NCBI GenBank assembly: GCA_022841345.1
Contig: JALHRR010000001.1
Span: 62,001 to 126,000 of the forward strand
From: Saprospiraceae bacterium
GTDB lineage: Bacteria > Bacteroidota > Bacteroidia > Chitinophagales > Saprospiraceae
Reading direction: 5' to 3'
DNA: 64,000 bases
Of this stretch, positions 1-8,117 are shown in pieces (positions within the stretch are counted from its first letter, which is position 1; every line of letters begins with the position of its first letter). The notes under the pieces are model-generated. The model ran no database searches and was not told the origin of the DNA. It worked only from the letters and a program-made list of their open reading frames with translations. A program made the translations under genes and the position numbers.

Positions 1-2
1 TT

Positions 3-443
3 CCAGAATTAACGAGAATTAATTGGAAAATGCCTGATTCTCCTCTCTGGCTATTTATGGGTATCAAGTCAAGGATAGGTGTAATTCCTGACTCAACTGC
101 AGAATACAGAATCCATAAAGTTTCTGGATCTAAAATGGGGAATAATGAGTTACAATTTCTTTTCGTAGAAAAAGGGTATGAGATTCCTTTATACTTTGCC
201 GATAAATACAACTTGGGCATTCTTACTCGCCATCAGATATTAAGAAATAGGCAAAATTTTGTTTTTGAATATGCATTCTTTAAAGGCGACAAGGAATTAT
301 ATATAAAGCTAAAACACAAATACTACTACAAGGAAGGGATAAAAAATAATAGAGTTTTGCTCTTCGACTTTGGTTTTTTAAATAAATGGACTCATAAGTG
401 GGTTGTAAAACTCTTTGAATTTAAAAGAAGCACTAATCTTTAG
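3..443 (+). CDS. Glycosyltransferase family 2, C-terminal part (5' end outside window)
   Basis: The frame is open from base 3, so the true start lies upstream; the first Met in the window (base 30) is internal. The visible ~146 residues match the C-terminal third of a GT2 (GT-A fold) sugar transferase: a D-x-P-L-W segment, then K-x-x-I-G-x-I-P and the Y-R-I-H-x-x-S-G-S motif that follows the acceptor-binding region in many capsule/O-antigen GT2 enzymes. The donor-binding half (DxD) is not visible, so the sugar cannot be named. It ends 5 nt before the capE-like gene and is probably in the same operon. Confidence 0.75.
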   Translation, partial: PELTRINWKMPDSPLWLFMGIKSRIGVIPDSTAEYRIHKVSGSKMGNNELQFLFVEKGYEIPLYFADKYNLGILTRHQILRNRQNFVFEYAFFKGDKELYIKLKHKYYYKEGIKNNRVLLFDFGFLNKWTHKWVVKLFEFKRSTNL

Positions 444-448
444 TTAAT

Positions 449-1480
449 ATGAATACTGAATTATTAAAAGGTAAAACCATTCTTATCACTGGTGGAACCG
501 GATCATTTGGCAATGCTGTACTGAAAAAATTTCTAAATACAGGGATCCGAGAAATCCGTGTTTTTAGCAGAGATGAAAAGAAACAGGACGATATGAGGGT
601 TTTTTATAAAAATGATAAAATCAAATATTACATAGGTGATGTCAGGGATCCATTGAGTGTGCTCCATGCGTCTAATGGTGTAGATTTTATTTTTCATGCG
701 GCAGCTTTGAAGCAAGTGCCTTCATGTGAATTTTATCCGATGGAGGCAATCAAAACCAATGTTTTGGGTGCTGAAAACGTGCTGGATGCAGCATTAAGAA
801 ATGGGGTAAAGAAAGTTATTGTATTGAGTACCGACAAAGCAGTGTATCCCATTAATGCGATGGGTCAAACAAAAGCATTGATGGAGAAATTAATGGTAGC
901 AAAATCAAGGTTATTATCAAATACCGGTCAGGTTTTTTGCGCAACTAGATATGGAAACGTAATGGCTTCAAGAGGCTCAGTAATTCCATTGTTTATCAAA
1001 CAGATCAAGGAAGGAAAACCAATCACCATCACTGATCCTGAGATGACAAGGTTTATGATGTCTTTGGATGAATCTGTTACATTAGTTGAATTTGCATTTC
1101 AAAATGCCATGCCGGGAGATATTTTTGTTCAAAAAGCTCCGGCTGCTACTATTCACAATATTGCACTCGCACTCAAAGAGATTTTTAAATCCGACACAGA
1201 TATTCAAATTATAGGTACGCGTCACGGAGAGAAGCTTTACGAAACGCTTTGTACAAGAGAAGAGATGGCCGTTGCTAAAGAATATGATAACTTTTACTGT
1301 ATTCCAGCCGATAACAGAGACCTGAACTATGCAAAATACTTTGAAGAAGGGGATACCCAAAAATCTGAATTTGTAGATTATCATTCACACAATACTCAAA
1401 GATTGTCTCTGAAGGAGACAATTTCTTTATTAAGTAGCTTGGAATATGTTAATAAAGAATTGATTAATAGCCAATTGTAA
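449..1480 (+). CDS. capE: CapE/WbjB-type UDP-GlcNAc 4,6-dehydratase/5-epimerase
   Basis: Extended short-chain dehydrogenase of 343 aa, the usual length for CapE/WbjB/WbvB. The N-terminal nucleotide-binding loop is GGTGSFG (residues 15-21). The catalytic region STDKAVYPINAMGQTK (about 127-142) keeps Ser and Lys but has Met where most SDRs and the PseB/FlaA1 branch have Tyr. That Met is characteristic of the CapE branch, which couples 4,6-dehydration to C5 epimerisation and yields an L-configured sugar. Predicted reaction: UDP-GlcNAc to UDP-2-acetamido-2,6-dideoxy-beta-L-arabino-4-hexulose, in the cytoplasm. The next two genes supply the following steps, so the three form one nucleotide-sugar module. 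Confidence 0.9.
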   Translation: MNTELLKGKTILITGGTGSFGNAVLKKFLNTGIREIRVFSRDEKKQDDMRVFYKNDKIKYYIGDVRDPLSVLHASNGVDFIFHAAALKQVPSCEFYPMEAIKTNVLGAENVLDAALRNGVKKVIVLSTDKAVYPINAMGQTKALMEKLMVAKSRLLSNTGQVFCATRYGNVMASRGSVIPLFIKQIKEGKPITITDPEMTRFMMSLDESVTLVEFAFQNAMPGDIFVQKAPAATIHNIALALKEIFKSDTDIQIIGTRHGEKLYETLCTREEMAVAKEYDNFYCIPADNRDLNYAKYFEEGDTQKSEFVDYHSHNTQRLSLKETISLLSSLEYVNKELINSQL

Positions 1481-1484
1481 TTAA

Positions 1485-2612
1485 ATGAAAATTCTCACTA
1501 TAGTAGGAACAAGACCTGAACTCATTAAATTGTCGCGAGTCCTGAGTGTGTTGGAGTTATATTCTGAACATATTTTAGTCCATACAGGACAAAATTTTGA
1601 TTACGAATTAAATCAGGTATTTTTTGATCAGCTGATGATTAAAAAACCTGATTACTTTCTTAAAGCAGCTGGGAAAAATGCAGCCGAGTCTATTGCTAAC
1701 ATCATATCAAAATCTGATGAGGTTTTGGAAAAGGAACAACCGGATGCAGTTCTCATATATGGAGACACTAATAGTTGTCTTTCTGCTCTTTCTGCTAAGC
1801 GTCGTAAAATACCTGTCTTTCACATGGAAGCAGGAAATCGCTGTTTTGACTTAAGAGTTCCTGAGGAAATTAACCGCAAAATTATTGATCATCTCAGTGA
1901 TATCAATATGGTGATTTCTGAACAGGCAAGACATCATTTGATGCAAGAAGGTATCCGCCCCGAGACAATAGTTAAAACAGGTTCATCAATGAAGGAAGTC
2001 CTTGATTATCATGCGGAATCCATTAGTAATTCTAATGTACTAAAAGCTGAGAATTTATCAAAGGATTCTTATATACTGGTTAGCATTCACAGAGAAGAAA
2101 ATGTAGATGTTGATTTGCATTTTGACCAGTTATTGAATGTCTTGATATCAATGGCACAATATTTTAAAAAAAGAATCATTGTGTCAACCCATCCAAGAAC
2201 AAGAATTAAGTTGTCAACAATTAACTTCAAACCAGAAGAGGCTTCTATAGAATTCATGAAACCATTTGGATTTTTTGAATATATTCATCTTCAACAGAAT
2301 GCATTTTGTGTAGTCTCTGATAGTGGTACGATTACGGAAGAAGCATCTCTACTAAGATTTCCTGCAATCACTATTCGTCAGGCACATGAGCGCCCTGAAG
2401 GCATGGACGAAGGCACCGTTATCATGAGTGGTCTGGATACAGAGAATATATTGAATGCTATCAAGATAGTAACAGATTTCGCCCAGAAAAATATTCACCC
2501 TGAAATTGTAGCAGATTATAATGTTAACAATGTCTCCATGAAGGTTCTAAAAGTTATCATGTCATATACAGGCTATATAAATAGAACAGTCTGGAAAAAA
2601 AATGTCTTATGA
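1485..2612 (+). CDS. wecB: WecB/CapG-family UDP-sugar 2-epimerase (non-hydrolysing)
   Basis: GT-B-fold epimerase of 375 aa. It has the N-terminal VGTRPE motif, a GDTNS loop (about residues 91-95), and EAGNRCFDLRVPEEINRK (about 116-133), a form typical of the CapG/WbjD/WbvD branch rather than housekeeping WecB. In this setting it should invert C2 of the 6-deoxy-L-hexosamine nucleotide made by its neighbours. It starts 4 nt after the capE-like stop and its own stop overlaps the next start (ATGA), consistent with translational coupling. A general UDP-GlcNAc 2-epimerase role cannot be excluded from sequence alone. Confidence 0.85.
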   Translation: MKILTIVGTRPELIKLSRVLSVLELYSEHILVHTGQNFDYELNQVFFDQLMIKKPDYFLKAAGKNAAESIANIISKSDEVLEKEQPDAVLIYGDTNSCLSALSAKRRKIPVFHMEAGNRCFDLRVPEEINRKIIDHLSDINMVISEQARHHLMQEGIRPETIVKTGSSMKEVLDYHAESISNSNVLKAENLSKDSYILVSIHREENVDVDLHFDQLLNVLISMAQYFKKRIIVSTHPRTRIKLSTINFKPEEASIEFMKPFGFFEYIHLQQNAFCVVSDSGTITEEASLLRFPAITIRQAHERPEGMDEGTVIMSGLDTENILNAIKIVTDFAQKNIHPEIVADYNVNNVSMKVLKVIMSYTGYINRTVWKKNVL

Positions 2613-3463
2613 AACGGAAAAGAATATTGATACTTGGTGCAGCAGGAATGTTGGGACATATTACCTTCCAATATTTGTCAAAATCAGCTTCCAACGATGT
2701 TGTAGGAACTGTTTTTTCAAAAAAGATTAATCACAATGACATTATTTGCGATGTAAGAGACCTAATTCGCCTCAAGGAAGTAATTTCTGAAATTAGACCA
2801 GATGTAGTTATAAATTGTATTGGTGCTTTAATAAGGGAATCCAGAAAAGATGTTGCAAATACAATTTTTTTGAATGCATACTTTCCTCATGCTTTGTTTC
2901 AAATTTGTAATGACTTTTCTGCGAAATTAATCCATATTAGTACTGATTGTGTATTCTCTGGAAAAAATGGGCCTTATGCGGAAGATGCATTCAAAGATGC
3001 TGATGACATATATGGAAGAAGTAAGGCATTAGGAGAATTAGATGCTAAAAATGCTGCCACAATTAGAACTTCCATTATCGGCCCTGAATTGAAATTGGAA
3101 GGAGAAGGTCTCTTTCATTGGTTTGCAAATCAAACAGGTATTATTAACGGATACACTAGTGCATATTGGGGGGGAATTACAACTTTAGAATGTGCAAAAG
3201 CAATTGAAAAAATTCTTGAATCAGAATTGGATGGACTTTTTCAAGTTACTAATGGAGAGGCTATCTCTAAATTTGAACTTCTTTCTCTAATGAAAGAAAT
3301 ATGGTGCAGAGCAGACCTGGAAATAGTGTCCGATGGAAAATATAAGGTCAACAAATCACTGAATAAATCGGTAAAATTTAATTTTGAGATTCCTACTTTT
3401 AAAGCCATGCTTGTAGAGTTGAAAGATTGGATGGATCAAAATCCGGTATATACTTATAGATGA
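2609..3463 (+). CDS. RmlD-like SDR: nucleotide-sugar 4-keto reductase
   Basis: RmlD-superfamily reductase, 284 aa, with Rossmann loop GAAGMLG (residues 10-16), the STDCVFSG segment (111-118) and the catalytic pair Tyr135/Lys139 in IYGRSK. It lacks the C-terminal cupin domain that makes CapF/WbjC about 370 aa. It is therefore more like WbvR, the RmlD-like 4-reductase of the UDP-L-QuiNAc route, than CapF of the UDP-L-FucNAc route. Predicted role: NAD(P)H reduction of the 4-keto group left by the capE-like enzyme. It overlaps both neighbours by 4 nt (ATGA at each junction). Confidence 0.8.
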   Translation: MKRKRILILGAAGMLGHITFQYLSKSASNDVVGTVFSKKINHNDIICDVRDLIRLKEVISEIRPDVVINCIGALIRESRKDVANTIFLNAYFPHALFQICNDFSAKLIHISTDCVFSGKNGPYAEDAFKDADDIYGRSKALGELDAKNAATIRTSIIGPELKLEGEGLFHWFANQTGIINGYTSAYWGGITTLECAKAIEKILESELDGLFQVTNGEAISKFELLSLMKEIWCRADLEIVSDGKYKVNKSLNKSVKFNFEIPTFKAMLVELKDWMDQNPVYTYR

Positions 3464-4620
3464 ATTTGCTTGTTATATGTAATGAAATTGGTGACACAGC
3501 TTCTGGTAAGGTAATCGAAATCTTACTTGAAGAGCTGTTCTCCAGAAAGATTGAGCTTTCTGTCATTTGCCTCAAAAATAATAGCAAAAGCTTAAAGCAA
3601 GAAAGTATACATGAAGTCAGAGAACATGGATTGGATTATAGTAAATTATGGAAGTTAAATCTAATTTTTTCTAATAGGGATTCCGCCGGAGAGTCCTGGG
3701 CTAAAATCGCTTTTCAGAAAGCTAGTATTCTAATTGGCAAGAGCAGACCAGATTTTGTAATATGTATAGGCTCGGCTTATGCATTTCGTACCTATGCGTT
3801 AGGTAGAAAGATTTATAAAGAATTTGGTATTCCCTATCTCCTGCATGGCCTGGATCCAATACCTTCAACTAAAGGATGGGGTGAGCATTTTTTATTACGA
3901 TGGGCTTTAAAAAGGCATATCAAACCTTATTATAAAGAAGCTTCACTGATATCTTCTACAAATTCTGCTATGTTAGATTACCAAATTAATATTTTGAAAG
4001 TACCAGCTAAAACAAAGTCATTTGTTATGTACAATCCCGTTCATAATATTAAAGTTGAAGACGAGCCCGCCACAAATGATGGGTTTAATTTAGTTTATTT
4101 GGGAACGCTATATGCCAAAAGAAATCCTGCTGCGCTTATCAAAGCATTTGAAAAGTTTTTGAATGTTCACCCACATTCAAATCTTCAATTTGTCGGCAGA
4201 ATTCACAACCTTAATCTGGATATAAATAAACAGTTCTTAAAGTATATTCAATTTATTCCCTGGACTGATCATCCGGAACTCTATATTAGAAGCGCTCATG
4301 TGCTTGTAGATATTGATGCCGACTTGAAAAATGATGTTTTCTTATCTTCTAAAATTATTCAGTACTTTAATTATAATAAACTAATTCTGGCTATAACACC
4401 TGTAAATAGCCCGTCAAGGTTATTGCTTAAATCTTGTAAAAAAACAATGGTGTTTTCGGAAAATAAAGTGGATAATATTTACCAACAATTAAATCTGCTT
4501 TTCGAAAAGCAAAACCAAAGGGTTACATATGAAGAGAGAAGTCAGCTTAAAAAGGAATTTACTTCTGAAAGTATCATTAATTTATTATTAGAAAAGATAA
4601 ACCAGGTTAGTAATAATTGA
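3460..4620 (+). CDS. GT-B (GT4-like) glycosyltransferase
   Basis: 386 aa. The C-terminal half carries a recognisable GT-B donor-domain pattern: a NLVYLGTLYAKRNPAALI entry segment, an FVGR strand and a late loop with SSKIIQYFNYNKLILA in place of the usual E-x-x-P-x-x-x-x-E-A. The canonical EX7E motif is degenerate, so specificity is unknown. A soluble cytoplasmic or membrane-associated transferase adding one sugar to the lipid-linked repeat is the simplest role. The start overlaps the preceding stop by 4 nt, and the following TTG start overlaps this stop. Confidence 0.75.
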   Translation: MNLLVICNEIGDTASGKVIEILLEELFSRKIELSVICLKNNSKSLKQESIHEVREHGLDYSKLWKLNLIFSNRDSAGESWAKIAFQKASILIGKSRPDFVICIGSAYAFRTYALGRKIYKEFGIPYLLHGLDPIPSTKGWGEHFLLRWALKRHIKPYYKEASLISSTNSAMLDYQINILKVPAKTKSFVMYNPVHNIKVEDEPATNDGFNLVYLGTLYAKRNPAALIKAFEKFLNVHPHSNLQFVGRIHNLNLDINKQFLKYIQFIPWTDHPELYIRSAHVLVDIDADLKNDVFLSSKIIQYFNYNKLILAITPVNSPSRLLLKSCKKTMVFSENKVDNIYQQLNLLFEKQNQRVTYEERSQLKKEFTSESIINLLLEKINQVSNN

Positions 4621-5879
4621 AAACGCAGACTAGACTAGCTGATAATTTTCAATTGCAAAAACTAATACTTTTTGTAATATGGCCATTGATGAGTTTGATC
4701 TTAGCCATCAGAAATTATAGGTCTTCCTTCTCCTGGATTTTTGTTTGGATGTTTATAGGCTTCTATGGATTTACATTTACTTACGTTTCAGATGCATTTG
4801 ACGCAGAACGGATAGAAAGGCAGTTTAGTGATGCCAATTCAATGGGCTTCATAGAATATGTAGGATTTGACGGGGCATTTTGGGAAGGGAATACTCAAAT
4901 TGTTCAACCTGCGATATTGTATATTGTATCAATCTTTACTGGTGATACCCGCATTCTCTTCATGGTTCTGGCCTTATTTTTTGGTTATTTTTATACAAAG
5001 AATATTTTCCTGGTAAGGTCAATTCAAGCCAGAAAAGTAATTCCATTGGGTATTTTGTTATTTATTCTTTTCGCTTTTACAATTTCTATTTGGGAGATTA
5101 ATGGATGGAGAATGTGGACTGCTAGTCACGTATTTTTTTATGCTGTATCACAATATTTTCTTAATGATTCAAAGAAGTCAATATTTTGGATCCTAATAAC
5201 ACCTTTTATTCACTTTTCATTCCTTATTATTGTCCCCATAGCACTATTATTTTTCTTTACAAAACGATTGCCTCTCGGATTTTTTTTTATAGTCTTCTTT
5301 ATATTTGCTTCAATACAACAAATACAAATTGATATTACTCAAATAGCCATAGACTTGCCTACTTTTATAGATTCCAAAGTTGATTCTTATGGAAATGTGG
5401 ATTATTTAGAAGACAGGACAGACCATACTTCACAATTAAATTGGTATGCAGCAATTTATAGAAATGCACTATCTACATTTATCTTAATTTTTATTGCTAT
5501 ATTGTATTTGAAGATTTCAAAGTACAGTGAAGTGCTCCCGAAAAATATAAAACTCTTTTTGAAGTTTGTTTTATTTTTCTCTGCTTTTAGTTTCTTGATG
5601 GGATCATTTACATTTGGTGATAGTGGACGATTTATGCGAGTAGCTTATATGTTTCTCTTATTGTTTATTATTCTTCTTCAATCCTACTACCCTGTACTTT
5701 ACAAGTTTAAGTGGTTGAAGCCTATTCTGTTTATTCTGGGTATATTTTATCTTATAGTTGAATGGAGAGTCGGATTAGACAGAATGTCAATTGCTACTTT
5801 TTTAGCAAATCCTGTAACGGCATATTTCTTCGAAGCAACAGAACCAATAATCATATCAATAAAGGAACTATTAAGTTGA
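4617..5879 (+). CDS. EpsG/Wzy-like polysaccharide polymerase (multi-pass membrane protein)
   Basis: 420 aa with about 10 hydrophobic helices spread over the whole length. A charged loop after the second helix (residues about 55-90) and the AIRNYR segment near residue 30 fit the EpsG family of Wzy-type polymerases. Predicted job: joining lipid-linked repeat units at the periplasmic face. The start is TTG at 4617, overlapping the preceding stop; the next in-frame Met is at residue 25, inside the first helix, so TTG is preferred. It is the only polymerase-like gene in the cluster, and no flippase is visible in the window. Confidence 0.7.
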   Translation: MKTQTRLADNFQLQKLILFVIWPLMSLILAIRNYRSSFSWIFVWMFIGFYGFTFTYVSDAFDAERIERQFSDANSMGFIEYVGFDGAFWEGNTQIVQPAILYIVSIFTGDTRILFMVLALFFGYFYTKNIFLVRSIQARKVIPLGILLFILFAFTISIWEINGWRMWTASHVFFYAVSQYFLNDSKKSIFWILITPFIHFSFLIIVPIALLFFFTKRLPLGFFFIVFFIFASIQQIQIDITQIAIDLPTFIDSKVDSYGNVDYLEDRTDHTSQLNWYAAIYRNALSTFILIFIAILYLKISKYSEVLPKNIKLFLKFVLFFSAFSFLMGSFTFGDSGRFMRVAYMFLLLFIILLQSYYPVLYKFKWLKPILFILGIFYLIVEWRVGLDRMSIATFLANPVTAYFFEATEPIIISIKELLS

Positions 5880-6991
5880 TCAAAAGTATTCTCAAAAGTT
5901 TAGTTTATAAATTCCACCATAATTCAAGCAGAAAATTAGTGATTATCACCTCAGATGATTGGGGTAGTGTGAGATTATCTTCTGCACAGGGCAGGCAAGC
6001 TCTATTAAATAAAGGAATAATAAGTACTGATAACAGGTTTGATTGTTACGATACCCTGGAATCAAATCAAGATTTAGAGTACCTTTTTGAAGTTTTGATG
6101 AAATATAAAGATAAAAATGGTGCCCATCCAGTATTAACTGCTGTTACTAATGTAGCTAATCCTAATTTTGAAAAAATTAAGCATTCTAATTTTAAAGAAT
6201 TTCATTTCGAACCATTCACTGAAACATTGAACAGACAACCATCGAGTAACCGGGTGTTTGATTTATATTCCGAAGGTCAAAGGCTAAGAATTTTCAAGCC
6301 TGAGTCTCATGGGAGAGAGCACTTGAATGTTTTTTGGTGGTTAAATATGCTAAGTGATAAAAACTCGATTGCTCGTGAAGCATTTAATTTAAACTATTAT
6401 TATTTAACAAATGGCGACTGGGAAAATAAAGATGAATTGCATCTATCCGCTGCATTTGATTTATTCGAGACCAAAGAAATTGAAGAGCATAAGAAAATAG
6501 TGAAATCCTCTCTAAAATTATTTAAGGAGTTATTGAATTATGATGCGTGTTATTTTACTCCTCCCGCTCAGAAATATCATATTGATTTAGAGCCTACACT
6601 TAAGTCAAAAGGAATCAGATGGGTTGATGTTCCTTTGTGGCAAAAAATGCCCAAAGGAAGAGGAAAATATAAGCATAGATTTCATTATTTAGGGCAAAAA
6701 AGTACTGCCGGTCTCAGATACCTCGTTCGAAACTCGGTTTTTGAGCCAAATATGTATGGTGATTCTGATGGAGTAGATTCCTGTTTAGCTCAAATTGCTA
6801 TGGCATTTAGAAATAATGTTCCCGCAATTATCAGTAATCATAGAGCAGCTTTTGTTGGGGGTATAGATCCTTCAAACCGGGAAAAAGGACTGAAAGCACT
6901 TGATAGATTATTGAAAAGTATATTAAAGAACTGGCCGGATGCTGAATTTATTACTGTGAGTGATTTAGACTCTTTCCTGGATAATAATTAA
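5876..6991 (+). CDS. Divergent CE4-like polysaccharide deacetylase, paralogue 1
   Basis: 371 aa from a TTG at 5876 that overlaps the previous stop and has AAAGGA shortly upstream. An ATG at 5762 is in frame but lies inside the polymerase gene and adds unrelated residues, so it is rejected. Key motifs are SDDWGS (26-31), HGREHLN (145-151, giving H-x3-H), YLVRNSVFEP and ISNHRAAF. The Asp-Asp plus H-x3-H arrangement matches the metal triad of carbohydrate esterase 4 (TFDD and HSxxH), although the fold otherwise diverges. There is no signal peptide, so it probably acts in the cytoplasm on a nucleotide- or lipid-linked sugar. The next gene is its paralogue. Confidence 0.6.
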   Translation: MIKSILKSLVYKFHHNSSRKLVIITSDDWGSVRLSSAQGRQALLNKGIISTDNRFDCYDTLESNQDLEYLFEVLMKYKDKNGAHPVLTAVTNVANPNFEKIKHSNFKEFHFEPFTETLNRQPSSNRVFDLYSEGQRLRIFKPESHGREHLNVFWWLNMLSDKNSIAREAFNLNYYYLTNGDWENKDELHLSAAFDLFETKEIEEHKKIVKSSLKLFKELLNYDACYFTPPAQKYHIDLEPTLKSKGIRWVDVPLWQKMPKGRGKYKHRFHYLGQKSTAGLRYLVRNSVFEPNMYGDSDGVDSCLAQIAMAFRNNVPAIISNHRAAFVGGIDPSNREKGLKALDRLLKSILKNWPDAEFITVSDLDSFLDNN

Positions 6992-8112
6992 TGACAATGA
7001 CCTTAAGGGAAGGACTTTATTTTTTATCTCAAATTCCTGGAAGTAGAATTGGTAAAAAAATAGTGGTCATTGAATCTGATGATTGGGGCTCCATCCGTAT
7101 GCCTTCACTAAATGTAAGAGAAATCCTCAGGCAAGGAGGAATTCAGATTGACTCAAATCCATTTAATAAGCTGGATGCACTTGAACTCGACAAAGATTAC
7201 GTATATCTGATTCAGAATTTAGATTGCATTAAACAAAATTATGGAAAGACTCCTGTGATCACGGCCAATTATATAATGACTAATCCTCAATTTCAGGCTA
7301 TAGCAAGAGCTGGATTTGAATCATATAAGTATGAACTCTTTACTGATACTTATCAGAATAGAGATCAGGACAACAGAACAAATGTTGCGATGAATCTTGC
7401 TATAGATGGAGGTTACATCAGACCACAGTACCATGGAAGAGAGCACCTAAATGTCCCGGCTTGGTTATCATTATTAAAGAAAGACAATACTCAATTGACT
7501 TTAGCATTTAATAATGAAGCTTTTGGTATCGATTTTAAAGTCCCATCCGGGAGGAGTTCCAACCTCATGGCCGCTTTTGATTACGAAAATGAGAAAGACT
7601 TTCAATTTGTAAAAACAAGCATTATTGATGGGTATTCTAAGTTTGAGGATGTTTTTGGTTTTAAATCGAAGACAATTGTTGCCCCCTGTCATGTATGGGA
7701 TGAGAGACATGAAAAAATATTTAAAGAATTGGGAATTCAATTCATACAATCTTCGTTAGTACAACTTTTACCGGGACAAGACGGATATAAAAAGAAATAT
7801 AGATTTTTAGGCAGAAAAAATAGGTGGGGACAAAGATATTTAGTTCGGAATATTTTCTTTGAACCTGCTACTTTACCTTCCTATCCCTGGATTGAGAAAA
7901 CCTTAAGAAAAGCAAAACTGGCTTTTGCCGCACATAAACCACTGATCATCAGTATGCATAGAATCAATTTCAGCAGTGGAATTGAACGAAGCAACCGGGA
8001 TCAAAACATTGAATTGTTTATGGAGCTCATTGAAAACCTTATTCAGATGTATCCGGATATTGAATTCATGAGCTCTGATCAACTCGGATTACACTTACTA
8101 CAGAGTAATTAA
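6991..8112 (+). CDS. Divergent CE4-like polysaccharide deacetylase, paralogue 2
   Basis: 373 aa. It shares with the preceding gene SDDWGSIR (30-37), YHGREHLNV (His148 and His152), YLVRNIFFEP and ISMHRINF plus a G-I-E-R-S-N-R tail. The two have diverged well beyond recent duplication, with the middle third almost unrelated, so they probably act on different positions or sugars. The start ATG at 6991 shares one base with the upstream stop (TAATG); a second ATG at 6997 is equally possible. No signal peptide. The family is usually labelled polysaccharide (de)acetylase; direction and substrate are not shown by sequence. Confidence 0.6.
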   Translation: MTMTLREGLYFLSQIPGSRIGKKIVVIESDDWGSIRMPSLNVREILRQGGIQIDSNPFNKLDALELDKDYVYLIQNLDCIKQNYGKTPVITANYIMTNPQFQAIARAGFESYKYELFTDTYQNRDQDNRTNVAMNLAIDGGYIRPQYHGREHLNVPAWLSLLKKDNTQLTLAFNNEAFGIDFKVPSGRSSNLMAAFDYENEKDFQFVKTSIIDGYSKFEDVFGFKSKTIVAPCHVWDERHEKIFKELGIQFIQSSLVQLLPGQDGYKKKYRFLGRKNRWGQRYLVRNIFFEPATLPSYPWIEKTLRKAKLAFAAHKPLIISMHRINFSSGIERSNRDQNIELFMELIENLIQMYPDIEFMSSDQLGLHLLQSN

Positions 8113-8117
8113 TTTTT

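Noticed and set aside
5762-5875. Longer N-terminus for the first CE4-like gene from ATG 5762
   Set aside because: It lies wholly inside the polymerase gene; the paralogue lacks such an extension, and a TTG at 5876 overlapping the stop fits the local pattern.
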